Source: Paracoccaceae bacterium
GTDB lineage: Bacteria; Pseudomonadota; Alphaproteobacteria; Rhodobacterales; Rhodobacteraceae
NCBI GenBank assembly: GCA_020622085.1
Contig: JAHRYM010000001.1
Coordinates: 1,332,608-1,396,607, forward strand
Direction of reading: 5' to 3'
DNA length: 64,000 nucleotides
Part shown: piece after piece, positions 46,341 through 55,539 of the stretch
Layout: each line of letters begins with the position of its first letter
Numbering within the stretch: the first letter of the stretch is position 1
The notes under the pieces: model-generated
Databases searched by the model: none
What the model saw: only the letters and a program-made list of their open reading frames with translations
What the model was told of the DNA's origin: nothing
Program-made: the position numbers and the translations under genes

Positions 46341-47333
46341 ATGGCGCGCAAGAACATGTTCGAGGGCATTGCTCCTGCAAAGAAGCTGGACAAGCCTTCC
46401 ACGGACCCCCTGCCCCGCTCGACACCCAAGATGCCCGAGGTATTCCAGAGCACTGGACCGGTCGCCGCCATTCGCAACGATTTGCGAAGCCTGGGAAGTC
46501 GGTCCATACAGGATATCGACCCCGAGCTGATCGAAGACACCGGCCTCAAGGACCGCATCGGCGATCTCGATCACGACGTTGCCGATTTGCGGGACAGCAT
46601 TTTGAAGCATGGTCAGCAGGTACCCATCCTGCTGAGGCCCCACCCGAAGCTGAGTGGCCGCTATCAAGTGGTGTATGGCCGCAGACGGCTGGCAGCTATC
46701 CGGGGTCTGGGAACACCGGTGAAGGCGCTGATCCGCACGCTTTCGGACGAAGAGGCTGTGCTGGCCCAGGGCCAGGAAAACAACCTTCGCAAGGATCCCT
46801 CTTTTATCGAAAAGGCTCTTTTCGCAGGCGATCTGGAAGAGGCAGGCTATGGCGCGCGAATCATCCAGGACGCTCTGAACGTCAACAGAAGCCACACTTC
46901 GCACATGCGAAAGGTGCGCGAGGCGTTCCCGAGGGAAGTCCTGGAGCGCATCGGTGCCGCTCCGTCCGTAGGATGGAAGCGCTGGTATGATTTGTCCGTC
47001 CGCATCCTTGACCAGAAGATTGATGTCTTGTCGGTTCACCCGTCCCCATTTCCGGCCAATCTCACCTCAGACCAGCGGTTTGATGCCTGGGCCAGGGCTT
47101 TGCCTTCGGCTGCGCAGAGGCGCATCAAGGAAGGTGGATCTGCGCAGCAAGTCGTGGTGGTCAAGGAAAAAAACGGCTCTGAATTGGGATCTGTTGGTCT
47201 CAGGAAGGGCAAATTGAGCTTCCAGTCGTCAGCCCGGAATGGTGCATTTGCAGACTGGCTTCATCAGAATGCAGCCGAGGTGTTTCCGCGCCTGCATGAG
47301 GAATTCCTTGCTCACCACACGAACCCGAAGTGA
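46341..47333 (+). CDS. repB: RepB, ParB-type partition protein of repABC
   Basis: A 330-residue RepB. It has the ParB nuclease-like domain at about residues 60-150 (DSILKHGQQVPILLRPHP, then RYQVVYGRRRLAAIRGLG and GQENNLRKDPSFIEKALFA) followed by an HTH (NVNRSHTSHMRKVREAFP). RepB binds parS sites and loads partition complexes. The ATG at 46341 is one base after the repA stop; the longer frame runs inside repA. The candidate parS sites lie after repC. Confidence 0.94.
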   Translation: MARKNMFEGIAPAKKLDKPSTDPLPRSTPKMPEVFQSTGPVAAIRNDLRSLGSRSIQDIDPELIEDTGLKDRIGDLDHDVADLRDSILKHGQQVPILLRPHPKLSGRYQVVYGRRRLAAIRGLGTPVKALIRTLSDEEAVLAQGQENNLRKDPSFIEKALFAGDLEEAGYGARIIQDALNVNRSHTSHMRKVREAFPREVLERIGAAPSVGWKRWYDLSVRILDQKIDVLSVHPSPFPANLTSDQRFDAWARALPSAAQRRIKEGGSAQQVVVVKEKNGSELGSVGLRKGKLSFQSSARNGAFADWLHQNAAEVFPRLHEEFLAHHTNPK

Positions 47334-47610
47334 GCGGTGGATGCAACGAAAACAACAGAGGAGCAGTGTCGGAAAAGGATAGGCCTCCCGAATGGAACCC
47401 ACCCGGAAGGCCCGCGCAAACCACAGGGCGCCAACCCTGAGAATGCTCATCTTCTAGCAAGAGCAGACTAGCGCAGGCCCGAATCGCACGCAACATCGCA
47501 TCGCGGTGATTTTGTGCTTTTGTCCTTTCTGCATGGAAAGTGCCGCCAGATCGCCGCGCCAGCCATGCCAGACGCCACCGGGCAGCCTTGATCGTTCTGC
47601 TGATCATGCC
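47334..47610 (-). ncRNA. Likely counter-transcribed RNA in the repB-repC gap
   Basis: The 277-base gap between repB and repC holds the small antisense RNA that limits RepC in known repABC plasmids. Here the gap has a GC-rich half (47380-47440) and a short stem TGCTC-GAGCA around 47449-47465. The position and family rule support the RNA; I could not fix its ends or promoter. Confidence 0.45.
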
Positions 47611-48765
47611 ATGGAACACATTTCGTCTTCGCCCGTGCACCCGCACGTTCGGCGCAATGGAGCTTTTTCACACCGAGGCACGCCGCGATCGGCCGCTGCG
47701 GCCAAGGTCGAAGACCCGCGTTGGCAGCTTCTTGACCTGGTTCGCATCTGCCGAAGCCTGCTCGGCCTCCGTGACAGAGACATCGCCGTGCTGCGCGGAC
47801 TGCTGTCGTTTGTTCCGGCCTCAGCTGAACCCGCAAGACTGACGGTATTTGCCTCTAACAGGGCCTTGATCGATCGTTGTGATGGAATGGATGAACGGAC
47901 ACTCCGGCGGCGGATCGTGCATCTTCAGGCGAAAGGTTTACTGATCCGCCGGCTCAGCCCCAATGGCAAGCGCTACCAGATCCGGGACGAACATGCCGAA
48001 ACCAGGCTGACCTACGGTATTGACCTTGCCCCGCTGTTCGGCATCCAGGACCACCTTGAAGCGCTTGCCGATCAGCAAAGGAAAGAAGTGGTTCGCGTAA
48101 AAGTCCTGCGCGCGATGATCAGGCATGCCCTGTATCAACAGGTGAGTTCTTCCGAAACCCAAGTGATTGAACAAGCCCGCCTGGCCCTTCGCAGGAACCT
48201 GGACAGCGTCCATCTGCAAGCGATCTTCGATTCTCTTGCTGTAGGCCTGGACAAGACATCGGAAGATAGTGCTGCCTGTTCGTCATATCTGACCGCCAGC
48301 GACGGCCAAAATGACCGGCACATTCAGAGTTCAGAAAAAGAATCTTATGAATCTGAAAGCATGGAACAATGCCCTAAGCCCCAGAGCGACCACGCAGCAG
48401 CCTGGCCAATTAGCCAAGTCATCGAAAAGGATCTTTCGGTTGGCGAATGCCTGGAACTTGCGCCTGGCGCCGCCGAAATGGCCCTTGAGACACCACGTTC
48501 CTGGTCTGACATCATTTGTCTATCAGCAGCCCTTGCTCCTGCCATCGGGCTGTCTCGATCTGTCGTGGATGCTGCGCGCAAACATCTGGGGCGTCATGGC
48601 ACTGCGCTTGCCATTCTCGGTCTGGTTGAAGCATTCGGCAGGATTCGCAATCCACAAGCCTATCTCGCGCACCTGACCGGACAGGCCCAAAAAAGAGGGG
48701 TCGATCTCGTGCGCATGTTCAGATCGTTGGTGGGCCAGCGCCGCATGTGCTCGGGTCTTGGGTAA
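47611..48765 (+). CDS. repC: RepC, replication initiator of repABC
   Basis: A 384-residue RepC. It has the typical winged-helix N-terminal part (IAVLRGLLSFVPASAEPARL, then FASNRALIDRCDGMDERTLR with RRIVHLQAKGLLIRR) and the C-terminal domain (GLSRSVVDAARKHLGRHGTA, then NPQAYLAHLTGQAQ). The replication origin of this family lies inside the coding sequence. I start it at the ATG at 47611; the frame stays open upstream into the antisense-RNA region. Confidence 0.93.
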   Translation: MEHISSSPVHPHVRRNGAFSHRGTPRSAAAAKVEDPRWQLLDLVRICRSLLGLRDRDIAVLRGLLSFVPASAEPARLTVFASNRALIDRCDGMDERTLRRRIVHLQAKGLLIRRLSPNGKRYQIRDEHAETRLTYGIDLAPLFGIQDHLEALADQQRKEVVRVKVLRAMIRHALYQQVSSSETQVIEQARLALRRNLDSVHLQAIFDSLAVGLDKTSEDSAACSSYLTASDGQNDRHIQSSEKESYESESMEQCPKPQSDHAAAWPISQVIEKDLSVGECLELAPGAAEMALETPRSWSDIICLSAALAPAIGLSRSVVDAARKHLGRHGTALAILGLVEAFGRIRNPQAYLAHLTGQAQKRGVDLVRMFRSLVGQRRMCSGLG

Positions 48766-48775
48766 TGCCGGCGAT

Positions 48776-48837
48776 GTTTACCCTGGTAAACGTGTCGGGG
48801 CTCCAACTGGAGGGAATCCATGTTTACCCCGGTAAAC
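48776..48837. repeat. Two tandem parS-like palindromes
   Basis: GTTTACCCTGGTAAAC (48776-48791) and GTTTACCCCGGTAAAC (48822-48837) each have 7-bp arms around two bases and are 46 bp apart. Both are followed by a shared ACTGGAGGGAA. The layout GTTnnC...GnnAAC over 16 bp fits repABC parS sites, except for the two centre bases. They lie right after repC, a usual place for parS. Confidence 0.7.
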
Positions 48838-49045
48838 ACAACCTGACTGGAGGGAAGGCGGCATCCGCCGGCCATCAAGGAGAAGGCTTGTTGGCGAAAA
48901 CAGTCCGGAACGTCACCCCGCCTTGGCCGCGCGACCAGCATGAAAGGCGTAACATCCTCGAATTTGGTGGGATCGACGGCGGTAGAGAAGATCTTCTTGA
49001 TCACGACACACGGGGAAAGGGCAGGGGAACGTCGCCAGGTCGGGA
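48838..49045. other. Gap with no supported gene
   Basis: Two hundred bases between the parS sites and the end of the next minus-strand gene. It contains an open frame with no recognisable product and no clear repeats. It marks the right edge of the replication module. Confidence 0.5.
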
Positions 49046-49816
49046 TCATCGCCATCCTGTCAGACGGACCAGTTCCGCGACTCTTTCGGCATTGTTGCGG
49101 GCAATCCGGCCATCGCTCATCAGCAGGTTGTTCTCGAACCCGATGCGGGCCTTCCCGCCTTGTGCGATTGCCGCAAGCAGGCAGGCGGTTTCGGCAGCAC
49201 CAAAGGCACAGATGGCCCAGTCGGGGGTCAAACCCGATGCCTTCTGCCGGCCAAGTGGCGCTGTCAGATCATCTGGCGTCGATACCTGGCCGGGGGCGTA
49301 GCGGCCAAGCACATGGAGCACCTGCAAGCCGCCGCCCGGGATCGTGCCGTCTGCGACCAGCGCGCCAAGTCGCGCCACATCCGTCGGATCGTAAAGAATG
49401 TGCTGCACCGCAATGCCAGCTTCGGCGCAAAAGGCGAAAAACCGCCGTGTCAGAGCCGCATCGGGTTCGGCAGTGATTTCCCGCAATGCGACCGAAACCA
49501 TGCGCGGGCGAAGGGTTTCCACCAGCTTCCGCTGTTCGGCGGGCGTATATCGGCCGACGGCTTCGGTCGTGATCTGCACCTGCATGGCGGGCACCTGCCG
49601 GGCCAGTTCCGCCAGAAGCTCGGAATAAAGGCCGGCATCCAGCACATGGCGCCCTTCGGCGTCGCGGACATGGGCATGCAGCCCGTCGGCGCCGGCGGCG
49701 TGGCAATCCTGCGCGCAGGCGACGATATCGGCAATCGTCACCGGCAGGGCAGGGTGGTCGGCTCTGGTCTTGGTCGCGCCATTCGGGGCGACCATCAGGC
49801 GGGGCAGGGGGGTCAT
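49046..49816 (-). CDS. Beta-keto acid cleavage enzyme (BKACE, DUF849)
   Basis: A 256-residue BKACE family protein, at the short end for the family (about 270-310). The zinc ligands are His47 and His49 in GLHAHVRDAEG and the Glu in RIGFENNLLMSDG. Members convert a beta-keto acid and acetyl-CoA into acetoacetate and a new acyl-CoA. The aminotransferase gene overlapping its start by 4 bp could supply the beta-keto acid from a beta-amino acid. Confidence 0.9.
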   Translation of the reverse strand: MTPLPRLMVAPNGATKTRADHPALPVTIADIVACAQDCHAAGADGLHAHVRDAEGRHVLDAGLYSELLAELARQVPAMQVQITTEAVGRYTPAEQRKLVETLRPRMVSVALREITAEPDAALTRRFFAFCAEAGIAVQHILYDPTDVARLGALVADGTIPGGGLQVLHVLGRYAPGQVSTPDDLTAPLGRQKASGLTPDWAICAFGAAETACLLAAIAQGGKARIGFENNLLMSDGRIARNNAERVAELVRLTGWR

Positions 49817-51141
49817 GTGCCGGTCGCGCCCCGGATCGCGCCCGATAGTTTGATCACCAACTCGTCGATCTGGGCATCCTCGATGATGAAGGGCGGTGCC
49901 AGAAGGACGTGGTCGCCACGCAGCCCGTCGATGGTGCCGCCCATCGGATAGCAGATCAACCCGGCTTCGAAGGCCAGCGCCTTGATCTTCCTGTTGATGC
50001 CAAGCGCGGGGTCGAAGGTCGCCCTTGTATCCCGGTCGGCCACGATCTCGACGCCCCGGAACAGGCCACGGCCGCGGATGTCGCCCACATGCGGGTGCTG
50101 GCCAAGCGCCACCCGCAGCGCGGCGTCGAGTTTCGCGCCCTGTTCCTTCACGCGGGGCAGAAGGCCGCGCCCCAGGATCGCGCCCAGCACCGCATTTGCC
50201 GCCGCTGCCGCCATCGGATGCCCCATGTAGGTGTGGCCGTGCTGAAAGAACCCCGAACCCGCCGCGATGGCGTCGTAGATGCGCCCCGAGGCGAGAAGCG
50301 CCCCGATCGGCTGGTAGCCCGCACCCAGGCCCTTGGCGATGGTGATCATGTCGGGGGAAACGCCGTCTTCCTCGCAGGCGAACAGTTGGCCGGTGCGGCC
50401 CATGCCGCACATCACCTCGTCCAGGATCAGAAGCACGCCGTGGCGGTCGCAGATCTCGCGGATGCGCTTCAGATAGCCCGGCACCGCCGGCACCGCCCCC
50501 GAGGTCGCCCCCACCACCGGTTCGGCGATGAAGGCCATGACCGACTCTGGGCCAAGCCGCAGGATTTCCGTCTCAAGCTCATCGGCCGCGCGCAGGCCGT
50601 AGGCCTCGACCGTCTCGCCGTCCTGCCGGTCGCGGTATTCGTAGCAGGGCGCGATATGGCTGGTTTCCACCAAGAGCGGCGCAAACTGGGCGCGGCGCCA
50701 TTCGTTGCCGCCCGCCGCCAGCGCGCCCAGCGTATTGCCGTGATAGCTTTGGCGGCGCGCGATCAGCCTGTGCCGCTGTGGCTGGCCGATCTCCATGAAA
50801 TACTGCCGCGCCAGCTTGATCGCGGCCTCTACCGCCTCGGACCCGCCAGAGACGAGGTAGACCCGGTCAATTCCCGCCGGCGCATGGGCGATCAGCCCAT
50901 CCGCCAGAGCCTCGGCCGAATCACTGGTGAAGAAGCCGGTATGCGCGAAGGCCAGTTGATCAAGCTGCCGGTGCAGGGCGGCACGGACATCGGGATCGGA
51001 ATGGCCAAGGCAGGACACGGCCGCGCCGCCCGATCCGTCCAGGTAGCGTTTTCCCGTGCTGTCAAACAGATAGCACCCCTCGCCGCGGGTGGCGGTCGGC
51101 AAGGTTCCCTTGGTGGAACGTCCGAAGATATGGCAGGGCAT
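49813..51141 (-). CDS. Class III (omega/beta) aminotransferase
   Basis: A 442-residue fold-type I PLP enzyme. It has [19 protein letters not shown] for phosphate binding, the Asp motif [13 protein letters not shown], the PLP lysine in [16 protein letters not shown], and [16 protein letters not shown]. Members of this group act on omega- or beta-amino acids. The ATG at 51141 has AGGAG 8 bases upstream and is preferred over one six codons earlier. It is coupled to BKACE. Confidence 0.9.
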   Translation of the reverse strand: MPCHIFGRSTKGTLPTATRGEGCYLFDSTGKRYLDGSGGAAVSCLGHSDPDVRAALHRQLDQLAFAHTGFFTSDSAEALADGLIAHAPAGIDRVYLVSGGSEAVEAAIKLARQYFMEIGQPQRHRLIARRQSYHGNTLGALAAGGNEWRRAQFAPLLVETSHIAPCYEYRDRQDGETVEAYGLRAADELETEILRLGPESVMAFIAEPVVGATSGAVPAVPGYLKRIREICDRHGVLLILDEVMCGMGRTGQLFACEEDGVSPDMITIAKGLGAGYQPIGALLASGRIYDAIAAGSGFFQHGHTYMGHPMAAAAANAVLGAILGRGLLPRVKEQGAKLDAALRVALGQHPHVGDIRGRGLFRGVEIVADRDTRATFDPALGINRKIKALAFEAGLICYPMGGTIDGLRGDHVLLAPPFIIEDAQIDELVIKLSGAIRGATGT

Positions 51142-51163
51142 CGGGGTCTCCTGTTTCATGTCG

Positions 51164-51219
51164 TGCGAGCAGCTCGCAAATTAATTGCATTGTATTTCTT
51201 ATCGTGCAAATATTTTTGC
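51164..51219. promoter_or_regulatory. Three dyads in the divergent aminotransferase/importer promoter
   Basis: In a 132-base A/T-rich gap: TGCGAG-CAG-CTCGCA (51164-51178), GCAA-ATTAA-TTGC (51176-51188) and GCAAA-TATT-TTTGC (51206-51219). They are candidate operators for the RpiR regulator encoded at the end of the importer operon. Confidence 0.45.
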
Positions 51220-51273
51220 GAGATCGGCGCGCTGCAAGTCCGGTCCATCGATTGTCCAACAGGAGAGTGCACC

Positions 51274-52011
51274 ATGAAATCCCTTGTCCGGCTTGCCAGT
51301 GCTGCCGTCCTTGCGCTGAGCGCGACCTTTGCATCGGCCGAAGATCTGATCGTCGCCACCGATACCGCCTTCGTGCCCTTCGAATTCAAGGAAGGTGATA
51401 AATACGTCGGCTTCGATATCGACATGTGGGACGCGATCGCCAAGGAACTTGGCCTGACCTATGAACTGCAACCCATGGATTTCGCGGGCATCATCCCCGC
51501 ACTTCAGACCGGGCAGGTCGACGTGGCGCTGGCCGGCATCACCATCAAGCCCGAGCGTCAGGAAGTGATCGACTTCTCGGACGGCTACTATGACAGCGGC
51601 CTGCTGCTCATGGTTCCGGCCGACAGCACGATCACGGGCGCGGCTGATCTTGCGGGCAAGAAACTGGCGGTCAAGACAGGCACATCGTCGTCGGACTATG
51701 CCGAGGAAAACTTCAAGGAAACCGAGCTGCGCAAGTTCCCCAACATCGACAACGCCTATCTGGAACTGCGCGCCGGCGGTGTCGACGCCGCGATGCATGA
51801 CACGCCGAACGTCCTTTACTACATCGCCACCGCCGGCCAGGGCCAGGTGAAGGCGGTTGGCGAACAGATGATGGCGCATCAATACGGGATCGGCTTTCCC
51901 AAGGGCAGCGAGCTGACCGCCAAGGTCAACGGCGCTCTGGCAAAGATGAAGGCCGACGGGCGCTATGACGAGATCTACAAGAAGTGGTTCGGCGCCGAAC
52001 CCACCAAGTGA
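51274..52011 (+). CDS. Periplasmic amino acid binding protein (GlnH-like)
   Basis: A 245-residue family 3 binding protein with a short Sec signal ([16 protein letters not shown], cleavage before EDLIV at about residue 23). The body has [20 protein letters not shown] and [20 protein letters not shown], the standard polar-amino-acid pattern. AGGAGAG lies before the ATG. A strong hairpin follows the stop. Confidence 0.93.
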   Translation: MKSLVRLASAAVLALSATFASAEDLIVATDTAFVPFEFKEGDKYVGFDIDMWDAIAKELGLTYELQPMDFAGIIPALQTGQVDVALAGITIKPERQEVIDFSDGYYDSGLLLMVPADSTITGAADLAGKKLAVKTGTSSSDYAEENFKETELRKFPNIDNAYLELRAGGVDAAMHDTPNVLYYIATAGQGQVKAVGEQMMAHQYGIGFPKGSELTAKVNGALAKMKADGRYDEIYKKWFGAEPTK

Positions 52012-52020
52012 TCCTGTCCC

Positions 52021-52052
52021 GTCCGGGCAGTGGGGTTGCCCCCTGCCCGGAC
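52021..52052 (+). other. Strong intercistronic hairpin after the binding-protein gene
   Basis: GTCCGGGCAG (52021-52030) pairs perfectly with CTGCCCGGAC (52043-52052), with GGGG/CCCC inside. There is no T-run. It probably stabilises the upstream message or partly terminates, so that binding protein is made in excess. Confidence 0.65.
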
Positions 52053-52082
52053 ATCATTCGCCCATAGCAAAAGGAGGCCACG

Positions 52083-52739
52083 GTGCAGACTGACTGGTCC
52101 GTTGTCCTGACCTTTCTTCCGCAACTGCTCGCCGGCGCGAAGATCACGGTGCAGATCACCATCATCGGCCTTCTGGGCGGGATCTTCCTTGGCACGATCG
52201 CCGGCCTGATGCGTGCCTATGGCGGCCGGATCCTGAACGCCATCGCCTTCACCTATATCGAACTGATCCGCGGCACCCCCATCGTCGTGCAGGTGATGTT
52301 CTTGTATTTCGCCATGCCGGTGCTGACCGGCCTGCGCGTCGATCCGATGGCCGCCGCCGTGGTGGCGATCGTGGTGAATGCCGGCGCCTATATCGCCGAG
52401 ATCGTCCGCGGTGCCTTCCTGTCGATCTCGAAGGGGCTGAGCGAGGCGGGCCTTGCGCTTGGCCTGCCGCAATGGAAGGTGCTGGTCTACATCCTCGGGC
52501 CGCTGGCCTTCCGCCGGCTGATCCCGCCCTTGGGCAACCAGTTCATCGTCAGCCTCAAGGACACATCGCTTTTCATCGTCATCGGCGTGGGTGAACTGAC
52601 CCGAACTGGGCAGGAGATCATGGCCTCGAACTTCCGCGCCGTGGAAATCTGGACCGCCGTCGCCGTCATCTATCTGATCCTGACCGGCAGCATGACCGTG
52701 GCACTGCGCGTCATCGAGAAACGCATGAGGATCCTGTGA
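52083..52739 (+). CDS. Amino acid ABC transporter permease (GlnP-like)
   Basis: A 218-residue permease starting with GTG after AAAAGGAGG. It has [20 protein letters not shown], the EAA loop [20 protein letters not shown] and the usual end with [20 protein letters not shown]. The ATPase gene overlaps by 4 bp. Confidence 0.93.
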   Translation: MQTDWSVVLTFLPQLLAGAKITVQITIIGLLGGIFLGTIAGLMRAYGGRILNAIAFTYIELIRGTPIVVQVMFLYFAMPVLTGLRVDPMAAAVVAIVVNAGAYIAEIVRGAFLSISKGLSEAGLALGLPQWKVLVYILGPLAFRRLIPPLGNQFIVSLKDTSLFIVIGVGELTRTGQEIMASNFRAVEIWTAVAVIYLILTGSMTVALRVIEKRMRIL

Positions 52740-53464
52740 GCATCATCGAATTCCGCAAGACTTCCAAGCACTTCGGCGACCTGAAGGTGCTCGATGGGGT
52801 AGACCTTTCCATTGACACGGGCGAAGTGGTCGTCCTGATCGGACCTTCGGGTTCGGGCAAGTCGACGCTCTTGCGCTGCATCAACGGGCTGGAACAGATC
52901 ACCAGCGGCGATCTGGTCATGGACGGGATCAGCGTGCGCGGCGGCAAGAAGCAGTTGCGCCTGATCCGGCAGGAAGCCGGGATGGTGTTCCAGCAGTTCA
53001 ACCTGTTCCCGCAGATGACGGCCTTGCAGAACGTGGCCTTCGGCCCGCGCAAGGTGCGCGGCCTGACCAGAACCGAAGCCGAAGCACAGGCACGGGCGCT
53101 TCTGGAAAAGGTTGGCCTGAAGGACAAGGCCGGCCACTACCCCTCGGAACTTTCGGGCGGGCAGCAGCAGCGCGTCGCCATTGCCCGGGCCCTGGCCGTG
53201 CGGCCCAAGGTGATGCTGTTTGACGAACCGACCAGCGCCCTTGACCCCGAACTGAAGCAGGAGGTGCTCAACGTCATGCGCCAGCTTGCGCAGGAAGGAA
53301 TGACGATGGTTGTGGTCACGCATGAGATGGCCTTTGCCAAGCAGGTCGGCACGCGGCTGATCTTCATGGAACACGGCAAGATATCTGTCGACGGCCACCC
53401 GCGCGAGGTGATCGAGAACCCGCCCAGTGACCGGTTGAAGGACTTTCTGCAACATGTCGAATGA
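52736..53464 (+). CDS. Amino acid ABC transporter ATP-binding protein (GlnQ-like)
   Basis: A 242-residue ATPase of normal GlnQ length. Walker A is [12 protein letters not shown], signature [15 protein letters not shown], Walker [21 protein letters not shown]. Starts with GTG overlapping the permease stop. It overlaps the C45 gene by 11 bp, which ties import to the acyltransferase/hydrolase. Confidence 0.94.
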   Translation: MSIIEFRKTSKHFGDLKVLDGVDLSIDTGEVVVLIGPSGSGKSTLLRCINGLEQITSGDLVMDGISVRGGKKQLRLIRQEAGMVFQQFNLFPQMTALQNVAFGPRKVRGLTRTEAEAQARALLEKVGLKDKAGHYPSELSGGQQQRVAIARALAVRPKVMLFDEPTSALDPELKQEVLNVMRQLAQEGMTMVVVTHEMAFAKQVGTRLIFMEHGKISVDGHPREVIENPPSDRLKDFLQHVE

Positions 53465-54479
53465 AAATGGCGATCTTGGCTGGCTGACTGTCGGTGGCAG
53501 TCCGCGCGACATCGGGCGGGCGTTGGGGCAGGCCGGTCGGGCCGCCGTGCACCGCCACCTGCTGACCGCGCCGATCTGGGGGCAGGTCAATGCCCCGGCC
53601 CACGCCTCCCGCGTGGCACGGATATCGGATGTGGTCAGGCAGCGCTTTCCGGCGATCTGGGCCGAGATCGAGGGTCTGGCCGAGGGGCTGGAGCTGCCGG
53701 TCGATCAGGTCATGGCCTGGAACTGCCGTGGCGATCTGCTCGCCTCGGCCCCCGATGGCTGCACCAGCGTCCTCTTGCCGGGCGATGCGCCGGTCCTGGG
53801 CCACAACGAGGACGGCTTGCCGTTTTTCCGCGGGCATTCCTTCATTGCCGACGCAAGACCCGAGGGCGCGCCGGGCTTCCGGTCCTTCTGCTATCCCGGT
53901 TCGATCCCCGGCCATACCTTCGCCTTCACCGATGCGGGGCTGGCGCAGACCGTCAATAACCTCCGCTTCACCGGGGTCGAAGCCGGGATGCCGCGCATGG
54001 TGCTGGGTCGTGCGGTGCTGGCCGCGACAACGCTCGAGGCGGCGCTGGCTGTATTGCGTGGCAATTCCGGTTCGGGCGGCTTCCATTTCGCGCTGACCCA
54101 TGTCCGGGACCGGCGCATCCTCTCGGTCGAATACGGGGCGGGCGAAGTTTCGGTGAGCGAAGTCCTCGCGCCGGCCGTCCACGCCAACCACGCGCTGCAC
54201 CATGCCTATGGCCTGGGCCACCAGATCGTTACCCGGTCTTCGGCCGACCGGCAGGCGAGGGGGGATGCGCTGATCGCGGCGGGCACGACCGACCCGATCG
54301 CGATTCTGCGCGACGAAGCCGGGCCGGGCCTGCCCATCCGCCGCGATGCCGCCGATGATCCCGATGACGAGAACACGCTTGCCACAGTGATCCTTCATGT
54401 CGGAAAAGCCGGCATCGACTGGAGAATCCATGACCGCAGAACCGGAGACGCCGCATACCGCGGCACGATCGCCTGCTGA
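53454..54479 (+). CDS. C45-family N-terminal-nucleophile amidohydrolase/acyltransferase
   Basis: A 341-residue member of the acyl-CoA:6-aminopenicillanate acyltransferase family. Asp101-Gly102-Cys103 in SAPDGCTSVLL is the expected self-cleavage point, leaving Cys103 as nucleophile. GHNEDGLPFF and NNLRFTGV are further family stretches. There is no signal peptide. In an amino acid import operon, N-acyl amino acid hydrolysis is more likely than penicillin synthesis. The acyl group and substrate are unknown. Confidence 0.88.
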   Translation: MSNENGDLGWLTVGGSPRDIGRALGQAGRAAVHRHLLTAPIWGQVNAPAHASRVARISDVVRQRFPAIWAEIEGLAEGLELPVDQVMAWNCRGDLLASAPDGCTSVLLPGDAPVLGHNEDGLPFFRGHSFIADARPEGAPGFRSFCYPGSIPGHTFAFTDAGLAQTVNNLRFTGVEAGMPRMVLGRAVLAATTLEAALAVLRGNSGSGGFHFALTHVRDRRILSVEYGAGEVSVSEVLAPAVHANHALHHAYGLGHQIVTRSSADRQARGDALIAAGTTDPIAILRDEAGPGLPIRRDAADDPDDENTLATVILHVGKAGIDWRIHDRRTGDAAYRGTIAC

Positions 54480-55368
54480 AGCACCGCCCGCGACGGTGGC
54501 CGAACTGCGTGCGCTGATGGTTGCCATCACGCGCGGCGAGGTCGCGGTGTCGCTGGGTGCAAAGGCGCAGGCGGCGCTGGAGAAGATCCTCGATCTGCAA
54601 GGCAGTCCGGCGCTTCTGTCGATCACGGCTCTGGCCGATGTGCTGGAAGTGAGCCCTTCGACCCTGACGCGGCTGGCGCACAGCCTTGGATATTCCGGGT
54701 TCCCGGCCTTCCAGCGGGTTCTTCTGTCGGTGCAGTTGAGCGACCCGGGCGCTTTCTATACCCGCCATGCCAGCGCGGCACTGGAAGGCGGCAGCGGCAC
54801 CACCCGGGCGCGCGTCGCGCAGCTTTGCCGGGAAAACCAGACCAATATCGATCGCTTTGTCGAACAGCTCGATACAGCGGCCTTCGAGGCGGCAGTCGCA
54901 ATGATCATGTCGGCGCCGCGCGTTGCCGTCTATGGCATCCGGCAGTTCCATGCGATGGCAAGTTTCGTCGTTTATGGCCTGCGGATGATCCGGTCGGACG
55001 TGACGCTGATCGACAGCAACAGTCTTGGCATCGCCGAGGGCCTCGCGCTGCTGTCGAAGGGTGATGTGCTGATCTCGGCCAGTTGCGCGCCCTACTCGGC
55101 CCAGGTGGTCGAAGTGGCGGAAACGGCAAGCCGGATCGGCCTGACGACCGTGGCCATCACCGACCGCGCCAGTTCACCCCTGGTAGGAAGCTCGCAGGCA
55201 GCGCTCCTGGTGCCGCATGAGTCAAGCTTCCTGTCAAACAGCCTTGGTGCCTTCATTGTCGCGGCCGAGTGTCTGATCAACGCCTGCGCTGCCGCCCGCC
55301 CCGAACAGGTGCGCGCCGCCCTGCAACTGCGTGACCAGATGATCGAACGGCTGGGGATCGAGATCTGA
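54430..55368 (+). CDS. RpiR-family regulator
   Basis: A 312-residue regulator. The N-terminal HTH_6 domain is at about residues 45-110 (ITALADVLEVSPSTLTRLAH, then SLGYSGFPAFQRVLL). A SIS domain follows at about 150-290 (RVAVYGIRQFHAMASFVVYG, VLISASCAPYSAQVVEVAET). SIS domains here usually bind sugar or amino-acid-derived ligands. TGGAG lies 5 bases before the chosen ATG, which overlaps the C45 gene end by 50 bp; an upstream ATG at 54397 is possible. Confidence 0.87.
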   Translation: MTAEPETPHTAARSPAEAPPATVAELRALMVAITRGEVAVSLGAKAQAALEKILDLQGSPALLSITALADVLEVSPSTLTRLAHSLGYSGFPAFQRVLLSVQLSDPGAFYTRHASAALEGGSGTTRARVAQLCRENQTNIDRFVEQLDTAAFEAAVAMIMSAPRVAVYGIRQFHAMASFVVYGLRMIRSDVTLIDSNSLGIAEGLALLSKGDVLISASCAPYSAQVVEVAETASRIGLTTVAITDRASSPLVGSSQAALLVPHESSFLSNSLGAFIVAAECLINACAAARPEQVRAALQLRDQMIERLGIEI

Positions 55369-55384
55369 GTGCTGCAAGGGTCAG

Positions 55385-55403
55385 CCCCGGCGCGAGGCCG
55401 GGG
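55385..55403 (+). terminator. Hairpin after the RpiR gene
   Basis: CCCCGGC-GCGAG-GCCGGGG, a perfect 7-bp stem 16 bases past the stop codon. No T-run, so termination strength is uncertain. Confidence 0.45.
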
Positions 55404-55505
55404 ATCATCGGGCCACATCGCCGCCTTGGCCTGCGGGCCGGGTCGCGCCGCAAGCCTGATTGGCCAATCAACGGGCGAAGCCGGTCGCCATTAGACGCCG
55501 GATGA

Positions 55506-55533
55506 TTGACATTGTCCTGCCTGCCCGTTTACC
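55506..55533 (+). promoter_or_regulatory. Promoter of the cbiMNQO transcript
   Basis: TTGACA (55506-55511) with TTTACC (55528-55533) at a 16-base spacing, starting transcription just before the riboswitch P1 stem. Confidence 0.5.
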
Positions 55534-55539
55534 TGAGCC

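Noticed and set aside
48940-49045. Sequence whose translation (SSNLVGST) resembles the 3' part of a tRNA gene
   Set aside because: No acceptor stem, D-arm or anticodon arm could be folded around it, and the T-arm pairs do not form.
48660-49055. A minus-strand frame crossing the parS-like sites
   Set aside because: It runs through repC and both palindromes. No motif and no good start.
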